5,797 nucleotides of DNA from positions 1-5,797 of the forward strand of contig JAIRPZ010000313.1 of NCBI GenBank assembly GCA_031256755.1. The letters are read 5' to 3'. Source of the DNA: Planctomycetaceae bacterium (GTDB taxonomy: Bacteria > Planctomycetota > Planctomycetia > Pirellulales > Thermoguttaceae). This document shows, one piece after another, positions 1 through 5,797 of this stretch (positions within the stretch are counted from its first letter, which is position 1; each line of letters opens with the position of its first letter). The notes beneath the pieces are model-generated. The model saw nothing but the letters and a program-made list of their open reading frames with translations. It was not told the origin of the DNA and did not search any database. The translations under genes and the position numbers were made by a program.

Positions 1-2229
1 ATCTGCCATGACAGCGAAAACAACACCGGAGCAGAAATTTTTCTGCGGATACGGGACGGCAAACTGCAATTCGGTTATTGGGACACCTATCAAAATCATT
101 TAACGGAAACGGCGGTCTCGGCGGACACTTGGTACAACGCGGTCGGGACTTACGGCGAGGGGGTGTGGAAACTTTATCTTAACGGCGAATTAAAAGATAC
201 GGAAATCTATACACCGCCGCAAGGGATAAACAATCTTAATGTCCGCAATAACGGAGTTTCTTCCGGCTGGTTTGTCGGACAGCACGGCACGCCGACCGAA
301 CAGCGGACATTGCAGGGAACGGTGTCTCATGTTGCGGTTTATCGCGGTGTCATGACACGACCGGAATTCAGAGGCGACGGCGATTCTGACACGGACGGGA
401 CAATATGGAAACGGACAGAAGATTCTTATACACAAGCGGTTTTAAGTTCCAATCAGGCGGACGATCCGGCACGTTCTCTCTCACAGCAGACGGCGGTCAA
501 TCCGGTACTTTCCGCGATGGGTATCACGGTCAAGTATTCCCTTTCCGGCAATAATCCGGTTCAGAACGGCGTGAACTTGTTCAAAATAAATGCGGACACC
601 GGAGAAATTTCGCTGGGGCGAAGTTTAACAAGTGAAGAAGCACTGGCGGCTTCTTATGCGTTAACGATTACGGCAACGGTGCAACTCAACAATGCGGCAA
701 CGATCCTGACCGATACAGCAGGGATTACGGTGCTGGTGATTGTCATTGATCTTGACATCGACAGCGATAATAACAATGGTCTGGGGCTGCCGGATCGTTC
801 CGCACAGGAAGAACTTCTTGAAGATCATCTTTTCGCGCCGGGAAAAGTGATCCTTCCTAATATCAATGATACGGACGGAGACGGTATTCTTGATTGCTGG
901 GACGGGTACGGTATGCGAAACTATTGGACACAGATGAATCCCAATTCGAGTGCGGCATTTACTCCGATTGTCATTAGCGTGCCAGCAGTCGAAATAGACG
1001 GATTACATTTACTGTTTACATATAACGCACAGCCGCCCCTGCCTAAAAATGCAACAAATGGTCAAAATGCTCCGACAGGAAACGGTTCGATCCGTATCTG
1101 GACGAAAAACGGAAACCTTACACGGTCGGTATTGCAAAATTATATCGCATGTCCGCCGAACGGAGTGTACACGTTAAGGCAACTCGGATGGGTGCCGGGG
1201 CAGACGGAAATCGTGCTTTATGTCGAAGGCATCAGTGAGAATATCCAAACAACCCGCACTCTTGCCGAACAGCATGGCAAGCCGAACACGAAAATTACGG
1301 TTGAGTACGTGTTAATCCGAAACGGCAATGAACAAGTCCTCGGCAGCGACAGCGTCAATTATGTCGTTGCTGCCAGCGGATCGTTTTACCGTGAGTTAAT
1401 GGAACACCCCGAACTCGTTGCAACGTATGCAGCGGATGCCGTCTATACACACAGCGATAAACAGGCATTGGCAATAAAAGTCCAGACACCTATTGAATTG
1501 ATAAATTTGGGGCTAAACGTAATGACTAATATTGGAATTCCGAGTATCACGGACAGAAACGTTATGCAGTTATTATCAACGGCAGATTTATTTGTCGGTT
1601 TTAATACTGCACTTTACCGTGAATATATCACAGGTAAATATGTTTTGGCATTTGCCGGTACTGATATTACCAGTTTTGACGATCTACAAACAAATGTGCA
1701 ACAGGCATTCGGACAGCAGGGAGTTGCTCAATACGAATATGCAAAAGCAGTTGCAAGTGCTCTTGCCGCCAATAATAACTTCAATGCATCAAATACGTAT
1801 ATTACCGGTCATTCTCTTGGCGGCGGATTGGCATCAGCGGCTTCTATTACGTCGGGATTTCATGCCTATACTTTCAATGCCGCAGGACTACATCCAAATA
1901 CCGTTTTCAATAATAACAATCTTGCTATCGCAAATACACTTATCATTTCTTACAAAGTTGATTGGGATATATTAAGTTGGGGACAGTTTTTGGCAGGATG
2001 GGTAGATTACGCTTTCGGAGTATTGCCGTCCGCAGTCGGTAGCAATGTTGAGTTGGACAGCGAGTACGACCTTGCCATAGATTTGGGACTAACCAGTGTC
2101 ATTGCCGGTTGTATTTATCAAAACTACCCGCAAGCCGTATTGAGCGGATTAGAGGTTGTTTGGGACGGAGTTCAGTGTCACATGATGGGACAGGTTATTT
2201 ACGGTATGGAAAAGAAAATTTTTACCTAG
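1..2229 (+). CDS. Large modular secreted protein with LamG-like, cadherin-like, calcium-binding linker and C-terminal class-3 lipase domains (5' partial)
   Basis: The frame is open from the first base, so the true start lies upstream and 742 C-terminal residues are visible. Residues about 1-120 look like a LamG/concanavalin-A-like sandwich (KLQFGYWDTY, TWYNAVGTY, WKLYLNGELKD, GWFVGQHG, HVAVYRGVM). About 160-250 is a cadherin-like segment with FKINADTGEIS. About 250-300 is an Asp-rich linker (DLDIDSDNNNG and D290-T-D-G-D-G-I-L-D298), like thrombospondin type-3 or dockerin calcium loops. About 310-460 is beta-rich and unassigned. About 460-735 resembles lipase class 3: FAGTD at 551-555 (oxyanion region), GHSLGGG with nucleophile Ser605, a likely acid at Asp654 or Asp656 in KVDWD, and a candidate His727 in CHMMG. 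It probably acts outside the cell or at the surface, hydrolysing an acyl ester of unknown identity; phospholipase, triglyceride lipase and feruloyl-esterase-like activities all remain possible. The ankyrin lipoprotein gene follows after 14 bases. The lipase half is visibly more AT-rich than the LamG half. The lipase fold is fairly sure, the substrate unknown. Confidence 0.85.
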   Translation: MCHDSENNTGAEIFLRIRDGKLQFGYWDTYQNHLTETAVSADTWYNAVGTYGEGVWKLYLNGELKDTEIYTPPQGINNLNVRNNGVSSGWFVGQHGTPTEQRTLQGTVSHVAVYRGVMTRPEFRGDGDSDTDGTIWKRTEDSYTQAVLSSNQADDPARSLSQQTAVNPVLSAMGITVKYSLSGNNPVQNGVNLFKINADTGEISLGRSLTSEEALAASYALTITATVQLNNAATILTDTAGITVLVIVIDLDIDSDNNNGLGLPDRSAQEELLEDHLFAPGKVILPNINDTDGDGILDCWDGYGMRNYWTQMNPNSSAAFTPIVISVPAVEIDGLHLLFTYNAQPPLPKNATNGQNAPTGNGSIRIWTKNGNLTRSVLQNYIACPPNGVYTLRQLGWVPGQTEIVLYVEGISENIQTTRTLAEQHGKPNTKITVEYVLIRNGNEQVLGSDSVNYVVAASGSFYRELMEHPELVATYAADAVYTHSDKQALAIKVQTPIELINLGLNVMTNIGIPSITDRNVMQLLSTADLFVGFNTALYREYITGKYVLAFAGTDITSFDDLQTNVQQAFGQQGVAQYEYAKAVASALAANNNFNASNTYITGHSLGGGLASAASITSGFHAYTFNAAGLHPNTVFNNNNLAIANTLIISYKVDWDILSWGQFLAGWVDYAFGVLPSAVGSNVELDSEYDLAIDLGLTSVIAGCIYQNYPQAVLSGLEVVWDGVQCHMMGQVIYGMEKKIFT

Positions 2230-2243
2230 AAAGAAATGCGTCG

Positions 2244-3239
2244 ATGAAGGTATTCAATTTTTGTGCAGTCATGTTCTCTATCAGCGGAATGTTTTTTTCC
2301 GGTTGTCAGCATTTATTGATGACCGGCATGGAAAAAAGCATGCAAGATTTGGAAAAAAGCAAAACAGCAAAACTGAAGGATTGTTTTAGCGAACCGAAAG
2401 TTCGTGAATTGTGTCTTGCGATAGATAAGCAGGATACAGGAAAAATGAAAACATTGATCGCGGGCGGAGCCGATGTCAACGCTGTTGCGAAACAGGAGAT
2501 CGGAAACACCGGAAAATTCAATCGTATACCGCTGCTGATGTATGCGTTTCCGTTCGGTGAAACCGGAGTGCGGTGTCTGCTGGAACACGAAGCCGATCCG
2601 AATGTGTACATTGCCCTCCCCGAAAGAGGGGATAATCCTAATCCGGTGATATTCAAAGAGTATGCTATTGAGAGAGCCGTCTCTGCTTCGTATTACGGGG
2701 GTTATACCGAACTGCTGCTGAAATGCGGAGCCGACCCGGAATTGCCGGAAAATCCGCTTCTTCTGATGACGGCAAGGAATACTTTTTACGAACAGAAGGA
2801 GGCGGGGAAACCCTTTTCCCTTCTTGTCTTACTTGTTCAGTCAGGTGCCGATTTGAATCGTGCGGCATTGACCCGCGAAGAAAGTTTTGCAGAAAAGAAA
2901 GAATGGATTTGCAATACATACGCGGTTCCTGCGGCAGCAAAGGCATGCAGTTTTCATAATCTGCTTTATCTTTTGGAATCCGGTGCGGCTTATGATCCGA
3001 AGACGCTCTCCGGCGGCGGACTGCATCAGATATTGTATGAATATAAACAAAAAATGCCGTTGGAGTGGACGGCGGATCAGCGGCAATGTTTTGACAAAGT
3101 CATTCTTTGGCTTGAGAACAAAGGGATTTCCTTTGACGAACCGCTGCCGCCCGGAACGATCAAACCGGAACCGTTCCGCGTGAACAACAAACTGATCGAA
3201 ATGCGGAAAAAGAACGCCGGAAAACAAAAAGCAAAATAA
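2244..3239 (+). CDS. Ankyrin-repeat lipoprotein, possible immunity or inhibitor partner of the upstream lipase
   Basis: This encodes 331 residues. The N-terminus MKVFNFCAVMFSISGMF runs into FSGC with Cys21 as the lipidated residue, a signal-peptidase II lipobox. Gln at +2 would, by the E. coli rule, favour outer-membrane sorting. The mature part carries degenerate ankyrin repeats, seen as recurring G-A-D-x-N-type turns after a leucine-rich helix: GGADVN at 74-79, HEADPN at 115-120, CGADPE at 161-166, SGADLN at 200-205 and a weaker ESGAAYDP near 245. Each is spaced about 38-46 residues, longer than the canonical 33, so the repeats contain insertions. The C-terminus is Lys-rich. I chose the ATG at 2244 because it alone gives a signal peptide; the frame stays open back to 2109, but that extension lies inside the lipase gene and is not signal-like. 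Shine-Dalgarno support is weak (GAAAG at 2229-2233), which fits translational coupling to the gene ending 14 bases earlier. Ankyrin repeats bind proteins, and no catalytic motif is visible. The partner is unproven; the adjacent lipase is the obvious candidate. Confidence 0.88.
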   Translation: MKVFNFCAVMFSISGMFFSGCQHLLMTGMEKSMQDLEKSKTAKLKDCFSEPKVRELCLAIDKQDTGKMKTLIAGGADVNAVAKQEIGNTGKFNRIPLLMYAFPFGETGVRCLLEHEADPNVYIALPERGDNPNPVIFKEYAIERAVSASYYGGYTELLLKCGADPELPENPLLLMTARNTFYEQKEAGKPFSLLVLLVQSGADLNRAALTREESFAEKKEWICNTYAVPAAAKACSFHNLLYLLESGAAYDPKTLSGGGLHQILYEYKQKMPLEWTADQRQCFDKVILWLENKGISFDEPLPPGTIKPEPFRVNNKLIEMRKKNAGKQKAK

Positions 3240-3345
3240 ACCGGAGAAGGAATAAGTGCCTGTTGCCGCGTCATTCTCCTGCGGGACGTTTCGGCGATCT
3301 GTCCTTAATGAATGTCCTCGAAAGCACAACCTTTGCCGGGGTAGG

Positions 3346-3373
3346 TTGATTGTGGTTTTGAAGCCGGTATACT
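3346..3373 (+). promoter_or_regulatory. Sigma-70-like promoter of the 3416 gene
   Basis: TTGATT at 3346-3351 and TATACT at 3368-3373 are separated by 16 bases, close to the TTGACA/TATAAT consensus. Transcription would begin near 3380, leaving a leader of about 36 bases that contains the Shine-Dalgarno sequence. It lies between the ankyrin gene and the next gene, which suggests the downstream gene has its own transcript. The assignment rests on pattern matching alone, and planctomycete promoters are poorly characterised. Confidence 0.5.
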
Positions 3374-3406
3374 GAGAAAAACCATCGTGCCGCAATGCTG
3401 TACACC

Positions 3407-3412
3407 GGAGAG
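3407..3412 (+). promoter_or_regulatory. Ribosome binding site that decides the start at 3416
   Basis: GGAGAG ends three bases before the ATG at 3416, and its GGAG core is five bases away, an acceptable spacing. The ATG at 3395, 21 bases upstream in the same frame, has no such element and would add seven residues in front of the signal peptide. This favours 3416 as the start. Confidence 0.6.
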
Positions 3413-3415
3413 ACC

Positions 3416-4336
3416 ATGCAACGCCGTGAATTTTTAATGCTTCTGCCGTTTGCGGCTTCAGCCGGCTGCCGTTATGCGGCAGAGAATCCCGATGCGGGTG
3501 AACCGGCGGTTTCTGTACAAAAAAAAACGGATACGGTCTCAAAACCGGACGAATGGCTCCTGCGTTATCGTTTCAGAAAAGGGGAAGAACTGCGGTGGAA
3601 CGTTCTGCAAACGATTAAAATGCGGAATATCATCGGCGGAGTGGAAGAGAACATTGAAACACACAGCCGATCCGTGAAAATATGGAAAACGCTTGATGTC
3701 AATGCTGGCGGAACGGCTGTCTTTGAGTACCGGGTGGAAGATGTGGACATGTATCAGGTTCAGACCGGTTTTGACGATGCTGCTTATAACAGCCGGCGTG
3801 ATAAAACGATACCGGCGGCGTTTATTAATCTTGACGGCAAAATCGGCGTTCCGCTTGCACGTATTTCGATTGACCCGTTGGGAAAAACGGCGAAAAAGCC
3901 GATGCGGGAATATGCCGGTCATATCACGGAAAACCGGATTGTGATTCCGCTGCCGGCTGAACCGGTGAAAACCGGTGCGGAGTGGACGGTATCGGTTCCA
4001 GCGGAATTGCCGCTGCCGAACCGGACGGTTAAAAAAGTCAAGGCAAGGCAGCGTTTTACTCTTTCGCGGGTGCATCACGGGTTGACGGTGATTCCTTTTG
4101 AAACGCTTGTTTATACACCGCTCACGCCGAAAGAGGAGTCGCAACTTTTTGATCTTTTTGCGAAAGGGACGATGGAACTTGATTTGGATGCGGGACATTT
4201 TATCCGTCAGCAGATGACGATTGACCGGCTTGCGGTTGGGGTCAGCGGGAATGCTGACAGTATCAGTTATCAATCGCGGCTGACGGAGTGCTGCTGTGGT
4301 AAAAAAGCGTGTGAAATTTGCACGCCTTCTGCCTGA
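3416..4336 (+). CDS. Exported protein of unknown function with twin-arginine/lipobox-like N-terminus and Cys-rich tail (Planctomycetota-type family)
   Basis: This encodes 306 residues. The N-terminus MQRREFLMLLPFAASAGC has a twin-arginine-like motif (RREFL at 3-7), a short hydrophobic stretch and Cys18 after S-A-G. It could be a Tat-exported lipoprotein, although Ser at -3 makes the lipobox imperfect. After a Pro/Ser/Lys linker, the body from Trp47 (RYRFRKGEELRW, VKIWKTLDV, the VEDVDM turn at 107-112, VPLARISIDPLGK, IPLPAEPVKTGAEW, LDAGHFIRQQM near 257-267) is rich in beta strands. From memory these landmarks match a conserved family of hypothetical proteins in Planctomycetota with a "RYRFKPGE" start and "IPLPEEPV" core; I know of no established function. 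The C-terminus is unusual, with Cys292-293-294 followed by Cys299 and Cys302, a C-C-C-x4-C-x2-C arrangement that could bind metal or form disulfides. A promoter and a good ribosome site precede it, so it is probably monocistronic or the head of an operon. No catalytic motif was recognised. Confidence 0.85.
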   Translation: MQRREFLMLLPFAASAGCRYAAENPDAGEPAVSVQKKTDTVSKPDEWLLRYRFRKGEELRWNVLQTIKMRNIIGGVEENIETHSRSVKIWKTLDVNAGGTAVFEYRVEDVDMYQVQTGFDDAAYNSRRDKTIPAAFINLDGKIGVPLARISIDPLGKTAKKPMREYAGHITENRIVIPLPAEPVKTGAEWTVSVPAELPLPNRTVKKVKARQRFTLSRVHHGLTVIPFETLVYTPLTPKEESQLFDLFAKGTMELDLDAGHFIRQQMTIDRLAVGVSGNADSISYQSRLTECCCGKKACEICTPSA

Positions 4337-4371
4337 TGAACAGCCCGCACGTGTCCCGCTTGGATTTTGTC

Positions 4372-4400
4372 TTGTGTTTTTTTGCCGCTGCGGGTAAAAT
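4372..4400 (+). promoter_or_regulatory. Candidate promoter of the restriction-modification gene
   Basis: TTGTGT at 4372-4377 and TAAAAT at 4395-4400 are separated by exactly 17 bases. A start point about seven bases downstream of the -10 box falls at or near 4407, the A of the proposed start codon. This would make the message leaderless, consistent with the lack of a Shine-Dalgarno sequence before 4407. The -35 hexamer is a moderate match and lies partly in a T-rich tract, so chance is possible. Confidence 0.4.
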
Positions 4401-4406
4401 AGACGT

Positions 4407-5797
4407 ATGCCGTCTTCTCTTCAAACCTATTATGCAGAAGTAGCGAAAGCGACGCAATTCGGCGGTTCCGAAAAGGAAACCGCCCTGCGGACAGCGTTTG
4501 TCAACCTGATTAACGATTACGCCAAAACAAACGATTTACTGCTGGTTCCCGAACTTTCGGCATCGTCGCTGCAAAAGGAAACGCAGACCGTCATCCCGGA
4601 CGGCACACTCAAAGATATTCTCCGGCAGGATTGGGGATATTGGGAAGCAAAAGATACAGACGATAATCTGGACGAAGAAATCCGCAAAAAATTCAACAAA
4701 GGGTATCCGACCGATAACATTCTTTTCGAGGACACGCAGACCGCCGTGCTGTTTCAAGCCGGTAAAGAAGTGTTCCGCTGCAACATCGCCGATGAGAAAA
4801 AATTGGACGCTCTGCTCAAGGCATTTACCCGCTACGATAAGCCCGATGTCCGGGATTTTCGGAAAGCATTGGAACTTTTCAAACAAGACGTTCCGAATGT
4901 AACCCGAACGGTGCGGACATTGATTGCCGAAGCGGAAAAAAACAATCCGAAGTTTCAGGAACTCGCTGCCGGTTTTCTGGAAATTTGCCGTGAACAAATC
5001 GACCCGGAAATATCTTTTCACGAAATCCGGGAAATGCTCGTGCAGCACATTTTAACGGAAGATATTTTCAACCGCATTTTCAGCGACAATCAGTTTCACC
5101 GGGAAAACAACATTGCCCGCGAATTGGAAAACGTCTGCCGTACCTTTTTCTTCGGCGAAGTGAAACACAAAACGATGTTCCGCATTAAACATTACTACGA
5201 TGCGCTGACGGCAGCCGCATCAAGAGTGGCGAGACATCACGAAAAACAGAAAATTCTGCAAGTGATTTACGAAGCATTTTACCGCAGTTATAATCCCGCT
5301 GCTGCGGATCGCTTGGGAGTGATTTACACGCCGGACGAAATCGTGCAGTTTATGGTTCGGACAACAGACGAACTGCTTCAAAAACATTTTGACTGTTTGC
5401 TGGAAAGTGAAAATGTCGAAATACTTGACCCGTGTGTCGGAACAGGAACATTTATCTGTGCGGTGATCAATTATATCCGTAAAATCAAACTGGAACAAAA
5501 ATACCGCCATGAAATTCATGCGAATGAAATTGCAATACTGCCGTATTATATCAGCAACCTGAATATTGAATTGACGTATGCACAAAAGATGAACGATTAT
5601 GTTCCGTTTGAAAATCTTGTGTTTGCGGATACACTGGACAGAATGAATACAGGTTATATCCAGCCGAATTTGGGTTTTATGGAAGAAAATGTGAAACGGA
5701 TTAACCGGCAGAACGAGCGGACAATTTCGGTGATTATCGGCAATCCGCCTTATAATGCCAATCAGCAAAACGAAAACGACAACAATCCGAACAAAAA
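4407..5797 (+). CDS. Single-chain restriction-modification enzyme: PD-(D/E)XK nuclease fused to N6-adenine DNA methyltransferase (3' partial)
   Basis: The frame is open to the window end and gives 463 residues without a stop. The N-terminal domain contains PDG with Asp65 and YWEAKD with Glu80-x-Lys82, a PD-(D/E)XK nuclease core like the N-terminal nuclease of Type ISP and Type IIG enzymes. Residues about 110-300 are mostly helical, charged and without a Walker A motif. The methyltransferase then begins: VIYTPDEIVQFM near 305-316 (motif X-like region before motif I), DPCVGTGTF at 341-349 (motif I, S-adenosylmethionine binding), NEIAILPYY with acidic Glu374 (motif II position) and NPPY at 446-449 (motif IV catalytic, gamma-class N6-adenine). 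Such proteins cut unmethylated foreign DNA and methylate host sites in one polypeptide. The remaining methyltransferase and the target-recognition domain must lie beyond the window. The start at 4407 is the first ATG giving the conserved-looking N-terminus, but it has no ribosome site. The gene lies 70 bases after its neighbour, with a promoter-like element between. The family call is firm; the subtype is open because the C-terminus is missing. Confidence 0.9.
   Translation, partial: MPSSLQTYYAEVAKATQFGGSEKETALRTAFVNLINDYAKTNDLLLVPELSASSLQKETQTVIPDGTLKDILRQDWGYWEAKDTDDNLDEEIRKKFNKGYPTDNILFEDTQTAVLFQAGKEVFRCNIADEKKLDALLKAFTRYDKPDVRDFRKALELFKQDVPNVTRTVRTLIAEAEKNNPKFQELAAGFLEICREQIDPEISFHEIREMLVQHILTEDIFNRIFSDNQFHRENNIARELENVCRTFFFGEVKHKTMFRIKHYYDALTAAASRVARHHEKQKILQVIYEAFYRSYNPAAADRLGVIYTPDEIVQFMVRTTDELLQKHFDCLLESENVEILDPCVGTGTFICAVINYIRKIKLEQKYRHEIHANEIAILPYYISNLNIELTYAQKMNDYVPFENLVFADTLDRMNTGYIQPNLGFMEENVKRINRQNERTISVIIGNPPYNANQQNENDNNPNK

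Noticed and set aside
163..2229. GTG at 163 as the start of the lipase gene
   Set aside because: The same frame is open and protein-like back to base 1 (Trp/Tyr-rich LamG-type strands), and the GTG lies in the middle of a LamG strand, so the gene is simply cut by the window edge.
2109..2243. N-terminal extension of the ankyrin gene from 2109
   Set aside because: It overlaps the conserved end of the lipase domain in another frame and would bury the signal peptide that begins at 2244.
2236..2247. Three-codon mini-ORF (ATG CGT CGA TGA) overlapping the ankyrin start
   Set aside because: It could aid ribosome re-initiation, but it is too short to distinguish from chance and has no ribosome site of its own.
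3243..3279. Inverted repeat GGAGAA / TTCTCC after the ankyrin gene as a terminator
   Set aside because: The stem is only six base pairs with a loop of about 25 bases and no T-tract follows.
2841..3542. Long minus-strand open frame opposite the ankyrin gene and the gap after it
   Set aside because: Its protein is rich in Arg, Phe and His with no domain logic, and it mirrors a + strand gene with clear ankyrin repeats.
3539..4273. Minus-strand open frame of 244 codons opposite the 3416 gene
   Set aside because: Its extremely basic, Arg/Phe/His-rich composition is typical of an antisense shadow, and the + strand has a signal peptide, promoter and ribosome site.
4307..4325. GCGTG / CACGC hairpin at the end of the 3416 gene as a terminator
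   Set aside because: It lies inside the coding sequence and no U-run follows immediately; the T-tract at 4377-4383 is over 50 bases away without an adjacent stem.
4536..5768. Minus-strand open frames opposite the restriction-modification gene
   Set aside because: The + strand frame from 4407 carries nuclease and methyltransferase motifs and continues past both shadows without a stop.

Overview
The window looks like chromosomal DNA from a Gram-negative-type bacterium, most likely of the PVC group and probably Planctomycetota, possibly gut-associated and of moderate GC. The evidence is indirect. The third gene resembles a lipoprotein-like family that I recall as widespread in Planctomycetota. 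The first gene combines a LamG-like fold, a cadherin-like stretch and a D-x-D-x-D calcium-binding linker, as is common in large surface proteins of Planctomycetota and Lentisphaerota. Two proteins carry lipoprotein-type signal peptides, which implies an envelope with a periplasm. None of this was checked by a search.

All four genes are on the + strand. Positions 1-2229 hold the 3' part of a large modular secreted protein. It runs from a LamG/concanavalin-A-like domain through a cadherin-like segment, a calcium-binding linker and a beta-rich segment to a C-terminal class-3 lipase domain with a recognisable GHSLGG nucleophile elbow. Only 14 bases later, 2244-3239 encodes an ankyrin-repeat lipoprotein, very probably in the same transcript. 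Positions 3240-3415 are a gap with a good promoter-like pair of hexamers. They lead into 3416-4336, a protein of unknown function with a twin-arginine and lipobox-like N-terminus and a cysteine-rich tail. After a 70-base gap with a second promoter-like element, 4407 to the window end is the N-terminal part of a single-chain restriction-modification enzyme: a PD-(D/E)XK nuclease, a helical spacer, then an N6-adenine methyltransferase. This last gene is cut by the window edge.

Functionally the window has three blocks. The first is an adhesive or matrix-binding lipase paired with a small lipid-anchored ankyrin protein, whose layout resembles a toxin with its immunity protein or a secreted enzyme with its inhibitor. 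The second is an independently transcribed envelope protein. The third is a host-defence restriction-modification gene that may be translated from a leaderless mRNA. The lipase/ankyrin pair is the most interesting candidate for an undescribed system; its functional coupling is inferred from architecture and spacing only.
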